Origin: JANNRR01 sp043736155 | Lineage (GTDB): Bacteria; Pseudomonadota; Alphaproteobacteria; Rhodobacterales; Rhodobacteraceae | Length of the DNA stretch: 64,000 bases | NCBI GenBank assembly: GCA_043736155.1 | Contig: JAYTDA010000037.1 | Span: 1 to 64,000, forward strand | Direction: 5' to 3' | Notes under the pieces: generated by a model | What the model was told of the DNA's origin: nothing | The model's input: only the letters and a program-made list of their open reading frames with translations | Databases searched by the model: none | Position numbers and translations under genes: made by a program | Shown here: piece after piece, positions 26,305 to 34,599 of the stretch | How the letters are laid out: each line of letters begins with the position of its first letter | Numbering within the stretch: the stretch's first letter is position 1

Positions 26305-26826
26305 CTAGCCACGCGCCCGCTCGCGCTTCAGCTTTTCCATCCGGCGGGTAATCATCTGGCGGCGCAGCGGTTTCAGATAATCGATGAACAGCTTGCCGTT
26401 CAGATGGTCAATCTCATGCTGGACACAGGTGGCCCACAACCCGGTGAAATGCTCCTCGACCGCTGATCCGTCCAGTGCCATCCAGCGCACCCTGACTTCG
26501 GCAGGCCGTTCCACGTCGCCATACTGATCCGGGATCGACAGGCAGCCCTCTTCGTACACCGCCTGGTCGTCGGATGACCAGATCACCGCCGGGTTCAGCA
26601 GCACCATGGGGCGCGGCACTGCTTCTTCGCCCTTTTCGCAATCCATCACGATCAGCCGCTTCAGCGTCCCGACCTGTGGCGCCGCCAACCCGATCCCCGG
26701 CGCTTCATACATGGTTTGCAGCATGTCGGCTGCAAGTGCCGCCAGATCGGGGGTTACGGTGGTAATGACATCGGCCACCTTTTTCAGGCGGGGATCAGGA
26801 TGCAACAGGATGGATCGCAGGGTCAT
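26305..26826 (-). CDS. def: Peptide deformylase
   Basis: 173 aa. The canonical copy: MTLRSILLHPDPRLKKVA, GIGLAAPQVG, EEGCLSIPDQYGDVERP and QHEIDHLNGKLFIDYLKPLRR. It has the family's metal ligands (Cys of EGCLS and both His of HEIDH) and the catalytic Glu. First gene of the def-def-def-fmt unit, divergent from the PatB-like gene at 26915 with about 88 bp between for both promoters. Confidence 0.96.
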   Translation of the reverse strand: MTLRSILLHPDPRLKKVADVITTVTPDLAALAADMLQTMYEAPGIGLAAPQVGTLKRLIVMDCEKGEEAVPRPMVLLNPAVIWSSDDQAVYEEGCLSIPDQYGDVERPAEVRVRWMALDGSAVEEHFTGLWATCVQHEIDHLNGKLFIDYLKPLRRQMITRRMEKLKRERARG

Positions 26827-26914
26827 TGCGGCGATTTAAGCGATCGGGGCGCGCCACGCAATCCTCTTGCACTTGCCATCGCTGCGGGTAGCTTGCGGCC
26901 AATGGAGGAACCCG

Positions 26915-28087
26915 ATGTCATTTGACGACCTGATCGAGCGCCGTGGCACCCATTCGTCCAAATGGGACATGATGCAGCCGCTTTACGGCCTGTCGCCCGA
27001 TGACAGCATCCCGATGTGGGTGGCCGACATGGATTTCCGCCCCCCCGCCGTGGTGGCGCAGGCGGTGCAGCGCATGGTTGATCATGGCGTCTTCGGCTAT
27101 TTCGGCGATGACGCGCAATACCGTGCCGCAATCTGCAGCTGGATGCAGACCCGCCATGGCTGGGCGGTTGATCCGGCGTCGATCTTCACCACCCATGGTC
27201 TGGTCAACGGCACCGCACTGTGTGTCGATGCCTTTACCGCGCCGGGCGATGCGGTGGTGCTGTTTACCCCGGTGTACCACGCCTTTGCCCGGGTGATCAA
27301 AGCTGCCGGTCGGCAGGTGCGCGAACTGCCGCTGCAGAACGACGGCGGCCGCCTGTCGATGGATTTCGCCGCCTATGGCGCGATGATGACCGGGCAGGAA
27401 AAGCTGGTGCTGCTGTGCTCGCCGCACAATCCGGGCGGCCGGGTCTGGACCGGGGCGGAATTGCAGGAGCTGGCGGCGTTTTGTGTCGCCCATGACCTGC
27501 TGCTGCTATCGGATGAGATTCACCACGATCTGGTGATGCCGGGTCACCGGCATCTGCCGATGCCGGTCGCAGTGCCGGACATCACCGACCGGCTGGTGAT
27601 GATGACCGCCACCACCAAGACCTTCAACCTCGCCGGTTGCCATACCGGCAACGTCATCATTGCCGACGAAACACTCCGGGCCCGCTTTGCCGGGCGGATG
27701 AATGCGCTGGGCATTTCCCCCAATGCCTTTGGCATGCACATGGCCACCGCCGCCTATTCCCCCGAGGGTGCGGCCTGGGTCGATGACCTGATGCGCTATC
27801 TCGATGGCAACCGCCGCCTGTTCGATGCCGCGATCAATGCGATCCCCGGGGTCAGGTCGATGCCACTCGAAGCCACCTATCTGTCATGGGTCGATTTCTC
27901 CGGCACCGGGATGGCGGCGGCAGAGGTGATCCGGCGGGTGGAGACCGAGGCGAAGATCGCGGTGAATTACGGTGCCACTTTCGGTACCGGCGGTGCCGAT
28001 CACCTCCGCATCAACATCGCAACGCCGCGCGCCCGGGTGGCCGAAGCCTGTGACCGGCTGCAACAGGCCTTTGCCGATCTGCAATGA
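26915..28087 (+). CDS. PatB/MalY-type PLP-dependent C-S lyase or aminotransferase
   Basis: 390 aa. A fold-type I PLP enzyme. MSFDDLIERRGTHSSKWDMM and DDSIPMWVADMDFRPP are hallmarks of the MalY/PatB (cystathionine beta-lyase type) subgroup; the PLP lysine is in TATTKTFNLAGCHTGNVI, and LLLSDEIHHDLV carries the PLP-binding Asp. The ATG at 26915 has GGAGGAA upstream; an earlier in-frame start at 26867 would run into the def promoter region. It overlaps the next gene by ATGA. The substrate may be cystathionine or another S-conjugate. Confidence 0.9.
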   Translation: MSFDDLIERRGTHSSKWDMMQPLYGLSPDDSIPMWVADMDFRPPAVVAQAVQRMVDHGVFGYFGDDAQYRAAICSWMQTRHGWAVDPASIFTTHGLVNGTALCVDAFTAPGDAVVLFTPVYHAFARVIKAAGRQVRELPLQNDGGRLSMDFAAYGAMMTGQEKLVLLCSPHNPGGRVWTGAELQELAAFCVAHDLLLLSDEIHHDLVMPGHRHLPMPVAVPDITDRLVMMTATTKTFNLAGCHTGNVIIADETLRARFAGRMNALGISPNAFGMHMATAAYSPEGAAWVDDLMRYLDGNRRLFDAAINAIPGVRSMPLEATYLSWVDFSGTGMAAAEVIRRVETEAKIAVNYGATFGTGGADHLRINIATPRARVAEACDRLQQAFADLQ

Positions 28088-28644
28088 GATGGCGGCTCTG
28101 GCCTTGGGGATCGGTGATGCTGACGGCCTTGATGCTGTTGGGGCCGGTCTGGCTGGCGCTGACCCCTCCCCACGGGCCGGTGCCGCATGCTCCGGACCGC
28201 CCGGCGCAGCCCACTGACCCAACGGCGCGGATCGACCGGATTCTGGTGGAAAAGGCAGCGCGACGGCTGACCACCTTTCGCAACGGCCAAATAGTGAAAA
28301 CCTACCGCGTTGCCCTTGGCTCCAACCCCTCGGGCGACAAGACGCGCCAAGGCGACGGCCGCACCCCCGAAGGGCTGTTCCGCATCAACCGCCGCAACGA
28401 CGCCAGCGCCTTTCACCTGTCGCTTGGCCTCGATTATCCGCAACAATCCGACATCGTGACGGCAAAGGCAGCGGGCCATGACCCCGGCGGCGACATCTTT
28501 CTGCATGGCCAGCCGAATGCCCTGCCCGGTGGCGTCACCCTGCACCGCGACTGGACAGCGGGCTGCATCGCGCTGTCAGACGCCGAAATCGAGGAACTGT
28601 GGCGCGCTGCCGCCCTGGGTACCCCGGTGGAAATCCGCCCCTGA
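28084..28644 (+). CDS. L,D-transpeptidase (YkuD family)
   Basis: 186 aa. An N-terminal hydrophobic segment (about 5-27) is a signal anchor, followed by a Pro-rich linker and the YkuD domain from about 52 (DRILVEKAARRLTTFRNGQIVKTYRVALG). The catalytic region shows FLHGQPN and WTAGCIALSDAEIEELW with the active-site Cys. It would make 3-3 crosslinks in peptidoglycan or attach proteins to it in the periplasm. Its start overlaps the stop of the PatB-like gene. Confidence 0.92.
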   Translation: MRWRLWPWGSVMLTALMLLGPVWLALTPPHGPVPHAPDRPAQPTDPTARIDRILVEKAARRLTTFRNGQIVKTYRVALGSNPSGDKTRQGDGRTPEGLFRINRRNDASAFHLSLGLDYPQQSDIVTAKAAGHDPGGDIFLHGQPNALPGGVTLHRDWTAGCIALSDAEIEELWRAAALGTPVEIRP

Positions 28645-28729
28645 CGCCCGGTCCATTTTCTGTTCGACAAATATCCCGGGGGTGAGCGCAGCGAGGGGGC
28701 AGCGCCCCCTTCCCTTGCCGGTCCATGAG

Positions 28730-28750
28730 GCTCCGGGTCAGGCCCGGAGC
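28730..28750. terminator. GC hairpin at converging gene ends
   Basis: GCTCCGGG and CCCGGAGC with a 5-nt loop; the loop contains the GNAT stop codon. The core CCGGGTCAGGCCCGG is the reverse complement of the palindrome core at 12932-12946. It lies between the L,D-transpeptidase and the minus-strand GNAT gene, so it probably serves as a transcript end as well as being a repeat. A further GGGGGCAGCGCCCCC palindrome is at about 28695-28709. Confidence 0.55.
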
Positions 28751-29229
28751 GGCCCGGCACTGTTCAACGCCCTGGTAAAGGTCAGACTTGTCGGGCGGTC
28801 AAACCCGGCATGCGCGGTGGCACCGGTCTGCACAAAGCCCATGGCGGCAAAGGCCCGGTGGTTTTCCACCAGTTCCACCCTGGCCTGCAGTTGCAACCCC
28901 GCCAGACCCAGCAGCTGTGCCCGCATCGCTGCCACCTCCATCAACCGCCGCGCCAGCCCCTGCCCGCGCGCCGACCCGGCCACCGCCAGTTTGCCCACAT
29001 AAAGGTACGGCAGCTTGGGTGTCAGGAACATGCAGGCCAACGGCTCTGCCCCGATCAGCCAGACCTCACCTGCCACCGCTTGCGCCGCAATCGCCGCTTC
29101 GGTCAGGGCCTGCATCGATGACGGCGGGTCGATCCGCCCCGCCATAAAGGCAAACTCGCGCCGGATCAGCGCCAGCACCGCGCTCCAGTCGGTGCCGGAC
29201 CCGGCATGGTAGGGGGTGGCCCCGGTCAT
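28738..29229 (-). CDS. GNAT family acetyltransferase
   Basis: 163 aa. The acetyl-CoA-binding motif A is LYVGKLAVAGSARGQGLARRLMEVAAMRAQLLG (about 77-110), followed by LQLQARVELVENHRAFAAMGFVQTG, the typical beta6-alpha4 region. Substrate unknown. It overlaps the upstream GNAT gene by 4 bp, so the two are cotranscribed. It ends at the hairpin at 28730-28750. Confidence 0.85.
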   Translation of the reverse strand: MTGATPYHAGSGTDWSAVLALIRREFAFMAGRIDPPSSMQALTEAAIAAQAVAGEVWLIGAEPLACMFLTPKLPYLYVGKLAVAGSARGQGLARRLMEVAAMRAQLLGLAGLQLQARVELVENHRAFAAMGFVQTGATAHAGFDRPTSLTFTRALNSAGPLRA

Positions 29230-29684
29230 GCCGCCCCGACTTGCTTGCCCATGAACAGGCTGGCCGGATGGTCTTCATACGCCCCGAACCTGCCGCGGAC
29301 CCGGTAGCCAAGGCTGGTATAGAGCGCCAGCGCAGGCACCAGCCTGTCACTGGTTTCCAGCAATACCTCGGCCAGTCCCTGTGCCTCTGCATCCGTCTCC
29401 AGCGCCGCCATCAGGGCGCGGGCCACCCCCAGACCGCGACCGGCGGGGGCGACAAACAGCCGCTTGACCTCGCCAAAATCGCCACAGTGCATCAGGGCTA
29501 CGCACCCCACCGGCACCCCTTTTGATCTGGCGACGAAAAACCGGATCGCAGGCAACGCCAGTTGCTGCGGATCCAGGGTGAAATTCTCGTCTGGGGCAAA
29601 CACCGCTGCCAGGGCTGTGTCGCTGCCAGCCAATAACGCCAGACCATCGGGTGACAGCGGGGATTCGATGGTAATTGTCAGCAA
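29226..29684 (-). CDS. GNAT family acetyltransferase
   Basis: About 152 aa if it starts at the TTG at 29684 (product MLTITIESPL), which has GAAAGG seven bases upstream. A GTG at 29699 is an alternative. The longest frame begins at 29819, only 2 bp from the divergent smc start, which would leave no promoter, so I reject that. Motif A is VKRLFVAPAGRGLGVARALMAALETDAEAQG, then LLETSDRLVPALALYTSLGYRVRGRFGAYEDHPASLFMGK. The ending resembles N-acetyltransferases acting on amino acids or small amines. The start is uncertain; the family is clear. Confidence 0.8.
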   Translation of the reverse strand: MLTITIESPLSPDGLALLAGSDTALAAVFAPDENFTLDPQQLALPAIRFFVARSKGVPVGCVALMHCGDFGEVKRLFVAPAGRGLGVARALMAALETDAEAQGLAEVLLETSDRLVPALALYTSLGYRVRGRFGAYEDHPASLFMGKQVGAA

Positions 29685-29821
29685 GGGCGGGCCTTTCACG
29701 GTTTTGCACAGATGACCTGTTGGCAATCCCCCCGTCAATGCCGCAACATCTTGTGGACAACTGGGCCACTGCCCCGATAGGCGGTGGAACAAGGTTGACA
29801 GGGCGGCGCTGACCCCCAACC

Positions 29822-32800
29822 ATGGCCGCCAAACGGAATCAGGAACCCCATTTGCGCTTTACCCGGCTGCGCCTCAATGGCTTCAAAAGCTTTGTCGACC
29901 CGACCGATCTCATGATCGGCGACGGGTTGACCGGCGTTGTCGGCCCCAATGGCTGCGGCAAATCCAACCTGCTGGAGGCGCTGCGCTGGGTGATGGGCGA
30001 AAACCGCGCCAGCGCCATGCGGGGCGACGGCATGGAAGACGTGATCTTTGCCGGTGCCGCGTCCCGCCCGGCCCGCAACTTTGCCGAAGTGGCGCTGACC
30101 CTCGACAATGCCGAAAGGCTGGCACCATCAGGCTTCAACGACGCCGATACCCTGGAGATTGTCCGCCGCATCACCCGCGACGCCGGGTCGGCCTTTCGCG
30201 CCAATGCGCGAGAGGTGCGGGCCCGCGATGTGCAGATGCTGTTTGCCGATGCCTCGACCGGGGCGCATTCGCCGGCACTGGTGCGGCAGGGGCAAATCGC
30301 CGAACTGATCAACGCCAAACCGAAGAACCGCCGCCGGGTGCTGGAAGAGGCGGCGGGGATATCGGGCCTGTATCAGCGGCGCCACGAGGCAGAGCTTAAA
30401 CTGTCGGGCACCGAGGTCAATCTGGCGCGGGTGCAGGATGTGGTGGACCAGTTGGCGGTGCAGATCGCGCAACTGCTGCGGCAGGCGCGGGCGGCGGCGC
30501 GCTACCGCGAAATCGGTGCCGACCTGCGGCAGGCCGAGGGGATGCTGCTCTATCGCCGCTGGCGCGAGGCTGACCGCGCCTTGACCAGCGCCGAATCCGA
30601 CCTGGCCGAGCGGACCCGTGCTGCTGCGCTGGCCGAAGCCGCTGCCCGCGCTGCTGCCACGGCACGGGGCGACGCCGAAGCCGCGCTGCCATCGCTGCGG
30701 GAGGAGGAAACCATCGCCGCCGCGGTGTTGCAACGGCTGGCGGTTGAACGCGATACCCTGGCAGCGGCGGAACGCCGGGCACGCGAAGCCATCGCCACGC
30801 TGCAATCGCGCATCAGCCAACTGGCAGAGGACAGGGACCGGGAACTGGAGCTGAACCACGATGCCACGGAGTCGATCGCCCGGCTGGACCGCGAAGCCGG
30901 GGAACTGGCGGCGGCGCATCAGGGCCATGATGCCCGGCTGGAACAGGCCGGGGCCGGGGCCCGCGCCGCCGCCGCCGCGCTGCAGGATCTGGAAACCGGG
31001 CTGAGCCAACGGGCCGAAGATGCCGCCCGGCTGGCCGCCCGTCACCAGTCGGCGCACCGGCTGCTGGAGGATAACCGCACCACCCTGACCCGGGCTGAAA
31101 CCGCCGTAGCCACCGCCCGCAGCGCCGAGGCAGAGGCGGTGGCCGCGCTGGCCCGCGCCACCACCGACCATGCCGCCGCCACCGCCTTGCAGGCACAGGC
31201 CGCCGCCACCGCCGAACGGGCCGAAGCCACGCTGGGTGACGCCGAAGTGGCCCGCGCCGAAACTCAGGGGCGCGAAGCCGATGCCCGCGCCAGCCGGTCT
31301 GCGGCCGAAGGCGAAGCCAATGCCCTGCGCGCCGAGGCTGCGGCTTTGGCCAAATTGGTGGCGCGCGAAGTCACCGCCGGCCAACAGGTGCTGGACCTGC
31401 TGACGGTGGAACCGGGGTATGAAGCGGCACTGGGGGCGGCGCTGGCCGATGACCTGCGCGCCCCGGTGATCGCTGGCAACGCCGCGTCTGGCTGGGTGGA
31501 ATTGGCCGAGTATGACGCGGTGCCCCCATTGCCTGCGGGTGTCAAAGCCATGGCGACCCATGTCGGTGCCCCGCCGGTGCTGGCGCGGCGGATCGGGCAG
31601 ATCGGCCTTGCCGACCGGGACCGGGGGGCAGCGCTGCAACCCCATCTGCAACCGGGCCAGCGGTTGGTCAGTGTGGAGGGCGATCTGTGGCGCTGGGACG
31701 GGTTTCGAGCCGGGGCCGAAGATGCGCCCTCGGCCGCCGCGCTGCGGCTGCAACAGATCAACCGGCTGGTGGCGCTGCGGCGCGACCTGGAAGAGGTGTC
31801 GGCCCGTGCCACCGGGGCAAGGCAAGCGCACGAGGCGCTGACGGCGCGGCTGGCCGATCTGGCCCGCGCCGACCAGATGGCCCGCGATGCGCGGCGAGAG
31901 GCTGACCGGCGGCTGAACGAGGCCAACCGCGCCGGGTCGCGCGCCGAAGCCGATCAGGCGATTGCCGCCGGCAAACTGGAGGCCGCAGGGTTGGCACAGG
32001 CCCGGTTCGAGGCAGAGGCACTGGCGGCGCGCGGCCTGATGGCCGAGGCACAGGCAGGGATTGCCGGTCTGGGCGATCTGGAGGCCGCCCGCACCGCGCT
32101 GGCCGAGGTGAAACAGCGGGTTGATGCCGCGCGGACCACCCTGATGGCGCGCCGCGCCGCCCTGGAAGAATTGCGCCGCGAAGGCGACACCCGCACCCGC
32201 CGCGCCGCCGATGTGGACCGTGAACGCGCCACTTGGGCCAACCGGCTGGACACCGCGGAAAAACGCATGGCCGATCTGGAGGCGCGGGCTGCCGAGACCG
32301 CAGCGGACCTGGCGAAAGCCATGGCCATACCGCCCGAGATTGCCCGCAAACGCGATGGCCTGGCCGAGGCACTGGACCGGGCCGAGATCCGCTGCCGCAA
32401 GGCTGCCGATGCACTGGCGCTGGCCGAAACCACCCTGCGGACTGCAGCACAGGCGGAACGCGACGCCGAACGCGAGGCCTCCGAGGCACGCGAAACCCGC
32501 GCCCGCGCCGAAGCCCGTACCGAGGCCGCCCGCGACCTGCTGGCCGAGGCCGCCACCCGCATCGAGGACGAGGCGGAAACCACACCCGCTATCCTGCTGG
32601 ACCAATTGGCCACCGACCCCGACCGCATGCCCGATGCCCATGCGCTGGAGACGGATGTGAACCGCCTGAAACGCCAGCGCGAGGCGCTGGGGGCGGTGAA
32701 CCTGCGCGCCGACGAAGACGCAGCGGCGGTGCAGGGCGAACATGACACGCTGGTCGCCGAAAAGGCCGATCTGGAAGCGGCGGTCAAGAAACTGCGCGCC

Positions 32801-33307
32801 GGTATCGCCGCCCTGAACCGCGAAGGCCGCGAACGGCTGTTGACCGCGTTTGAACAGGTCAATTCCAACTTTACCCTGCTGTTCACCCATCTGTTCGGCG
32901 GTGGTGAGGCGCGGCTGGTGCTGGTGGAATCGGATGACCCGCTGGAGGCGGGGCTGGAGATATTGTGCCAGCCGCCGGGCAAGAAACTGTCGACGCTCAG
33001 CCTGCTGTCCGGCGGTGAACAGACCCTGACGGCGCTGGCGCTGATCTTTGGCGTGTTTCTGGCCAACCCCGCCCCGATCTGTGTGCTGGATGAGGTGGAT
33101 GCCCCGCTGGATGATGCCAACGTGACCCGGTTCTGCGACCTGATGGATGAAATGACCCGCCGCACCGAAACCCGGTTTCTGGTCATCACCCACCATTCCG
33201 TCACCATGAGCCGGATGGACCGGCTGTTTGGCGTGACCATGGCGGAACAGGGCGTCAGTCAGCTGGTGTCGGTCGATCTGAAACGGGCCGAGGCACTGGT
33301 GGCGTAA
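29822..33307 (+). CDS. smc: Chromosome segregation protein SMC
   Basis: 1161 aa, full length. The ATP-binding head halves lie at the two ends: Walker A GPNGCGKSN at 41-49, signature LLSGGEQ at about 1062-1068 and Walker B PICVLDEVDAPLDD at about 1083-1096. Between them are two Ala/Arg/Glu-rich coiled-coil arms (about 170-510 and 640-1000) with a hinge near 520-640 (LDLLTVEPGYEAALGAALADDLRAPVI). It folds and separates chromosomes together with ScpA/ScpB, which are not in this window. The frame starts with ATG at 29822, close to the divergent GNAT gene. A diverged copy of its last 57 codons is at 33709-33879. Confidence 0.95.
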   Translation: MAAKRNQEPHLRFTRLRLNGFKSFVDPTDLMIGDGLTGVVGPNGCGKSNLLEALRWVMGENRASAMRGDGMEDVIFAGAASRPARNFAEVALTLDNAERLAPSGFNDADTLEIVRRITRDAGSAFRANAREVRARDVQMLFADASTGAHSPALVRQGQIAELINAKPKNRRRVLEEAAGISGLYQRRHEAELKLSGTEVNLARVQDVVDQLAVQIAQLLRQARAAARYREIGADLRQAEGMLLYRRWREADRALTSAESDLAERTRAAALAEAAARAAATARGDAEAALPSLREEETIAAAVLQRLAVERDTLAAAERRAREAIATLQSRISQLAEDRDRELELNHDATESIARLDREAGELAAAHQGHDARLEQAGAGARAAAAALQDLETGLSQRAEDAARLAARHQSAHRLLEDNRTTLTRAETAVATARSAEAEAVAALARATTDHAAATALQAQAAATAERAEATLGDAEVARAETQGREADARASRSAAEGEANALRAEAAALAKLVAREVTAGQQVLDLLTVEPGYEAALGAALADDLRAPVIAGNAASGWVELAEYDAVPPLPAGVKAMATHVGAPPVLARRIGQIGLADRDRGAALQPHLQPGQRLVSVEGDLWRWDGFRAGAEDAPSAAALRLQQINRLVALRRDLEEVSARATGARQAHEALTARLADLARADQMARDARREADRRLNEANRAGSRAEADQAIAAGKLEAAGLAQARFEAEALAARGLMAEAQAGIAGLGDLEAARTALAEVKQRVDAARTTLMARRAALEELRREGDTRTRRAADVDRERATWANRLDTAEKRMADLEARAAETAADLAKAMAIPPEIARKRDGLAEALDRAEIRCRKAADALALAETTLRTAAQAERDAEREASEARETRARAEARTEAARDLLAEAATRIEDEAETTPAILLDQLATDPDRMPDAHALETDVNRLKRQREALGAVNLRADEDAAAVQGEHDTLVAEKADLEAAVKKLRAGIAALNREGRERLLTAFEQVNSNFTLLFTHLFGGGEARLVLVESDDPLEAGLEILCQPPGKKLSTLSLLSGGEQTLTALALIFGVFLANPAPICVLDEVDAPLDDANVTRFCDLMDEMTRRTETRFLVITHHSVTMSRMDRLFGVTMAEQGVSQLVSVDLKRAEALVA

Positions 33308-33429
33308 GGAATGTGGGTTGATCCCCGGACCACCAGTCGCTGGATTGATGTCTTGGCAAGATTGATTAAGATTTTCGCAAGATTTGACAGCTACCCCTGC
33401 CTTGTCGCGACCCTTCGCGGCGTAAGGGG

Positions 33430-33528
33430 GTGAGTAAACTGGAAGATCATGACTATCGGAAATGGATGGTGTGGATTGCAGCGGGAACGCTGACCATTGC
33501 AGCTATCCGCCTTTGGCTCGGGCAATAG
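33430..33528 (+). CDS. Possible small membrane protein (32 aa)
   Basis: A short frame from GTG at 33430 to TAG at 33528. The product begins MSKLEDHDYRKWMVWIAAG and continues as one hydrophobic stretch (WMVWIAAGTLTIAAIRLWL), so it looks like a single-span membrane peptide with a charged N terminus. It is followed 14 bp later by a strong terminator hairpin, which supports a real transcript. The upstream AAGGGGG run touches the GTG, so the ribosome site is unusual. The function is unknown and it may not be translated. Confidence 0.45.
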   Translation: MSKLEDHDYRKWMVWIAAGTLTIAAIRLWLGQ

Positions 33529-33542
33529 CCCGAAATGAAGGA

Positions 33543-33572
33543 GGCCCGGCGGGGAAGCACCCCCGCCGGGCC
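33543..33572 (+). terminator. Intrinsic terminator
   Basis: GGCCCGGCGGGG and CCCCGCCGGGCC form a 12-bp perfect stem with loop AAGCAC, followed by GTTTTC. It is the clearest rho-independent terminator in the window and closes the smc region or the 32-codon ORF just before it. Confidence 0.85.
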
Positions 33573-33708
33573 GTTTTCAAGGGTATGACCCTGAAAGACT
33601 CGACTATCGGATGCCCAGAATACTAACCATCCGTTACCGGAAAGTAAAGCCCATGCCCTTTGGCAGTAAACGTCAGGCGCTTCCGGTTCCCGACATGGCC
33701 CGATACCC

Positions 33709-33879
33709 GATCTGCCGGGTAAACAGACCCGCCGCACCGCAACCCGCTGTGTGCTCACCACCCACCAAGCCGTCAAGACAGGCCGGATGGGCCGGCTGTT
33801 TGGCGTCACCATGGCGGAACCGGGGATCAGCCGACCGGTGTCGGTTGACCGTGAACGGGCAGCGGTCCCGCCGGCGTGA
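33709..33879 (+). pseudogene. Decayed duplicate of the smc 3' end
   Basis: The 51 codons from 33727 to the TGA at 33877 align without gaps to the last 51 codons of smc, including the position of the stop. Shared runs include TRRT, RLFGVTMAE and VSVD; 29 of 50 residues are identical by my count, and Asp-Leu at 33709 extends the match by six codons. No head-domain motif or plausible start is included, so it cannot make a working SMC part. A larger frame in another phase (33611-33898) crosses it and is probably spurious. Confidence 0.85.
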
Positions 33880-33960
33880 ACCGCGCCAGAAATGTTGACC
33901 GGCGGCAAGGCGCGGATTAGCCTTGGCCCATTGGTTCAGATCATAGAAAAGGGGGTCCCG

Positions 33961-34599
33961 ATGGATATGCGGAAACTGGTGCTGGCAGTGGGGGTGGCAG
34001 CAATGGCGACAGCCATACCGGCGGGGGCAGAAACAGACGATCCGTTTGCCGCGATCAAGCAGCTGATGGACAAGGCGGCCGGTCAGGGTGCCAATGCGCT
34101 GGATGACGCCGGAGCGGCGGTTGATGCCGCAACTGAAGCGCTGTCCGGCAATGAAACCGCCCCGGCGGACGAAGGTGCCACCGCCTCACCCGGAATGGTG
34201 ACAGCGGGTGATCCGATGTCGGTGGTGCTGGCGATGCAGGACTACGGCCTGTCGGCACGGCTGGAAACCGATGACGAAGGCGACCCGGTGATCCGCAGCA
34301 AATCCTCGGGGGCCAATACCAATGTCTATTTCTATGGCTGTGACGACAATGGCCAGGATTGCCGCTCCATCGCCTTCAGCGCCGGATTTGAACTGGATGC
34401 GGCCTTTACCGCCGATCAGGCCAATGCCTGGGACTCCGACAAGCGCTTTTCCAAAAGCTATGCGATGGAAGACGGCTCGGCCCAGATCGAGATGGATGTG
34501 AACCTGATGGGCGGCGGCATCACCGCTGAAAACTTCGCCGATGTCGTCGACTGGTGGGATTATTCGGTCGGGGAATACAAGACCTTCATCGGCTGGTGA
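33961..34599 (+). CDS. Exported YbjN domain protein
   Basis: 212 aa from the ATG at 33961 (AAGGGGG seven to eight bases upstream). The signal peptide MRKLVLAVGVAAMATAIPAGAE is followed by a low-complexity Ala/Asp region (30-75). The YbjN-like domain is at about 80-205: PMSVVLAMQDYGLSARLETDDEGDPVIRS, a Cys pair in YGCDDNGQDCRS, then NAWDSDKRFSKSYAMEDGSAQIEMDVNLMGGG. The family is a chaperone-like fold with unclear roles; this version is periplasmic. Its last 14 bp overlap the end of the convergent glycosyltransferase gene. Confidence 0.85.
   Translation: MDMRKLVLAVGVAAMATAIPAGAETDDPFAAIKQLMDKAAGQGANALDDAGAAVDAATEALSGNETAPADEGATASPGMVTAGDPMSVVLAMQDYGLSARLETDDEGDPVIRSKSSGANTNVYFYGCDDNGQDCRSIAFSAGFELDAAFTADQANAWDSDKRFSKSYAMEDGSAQIEMDVNLMGGGITAENFADVVDWWDYSVGEYKTFIGW

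Noticed and set aside
29685..29819. N-terminal extension of the second GNAT protein
   Set aside because: It would put its start 2 bp from smc and adds sequence outside the GNAT fold; an internal TTG with a ribosome site is better.
33611..33898. 95-aa plus-strand ORF
   Set aside because: It crosses the smc-derived segment in a different phase and has a random composition.
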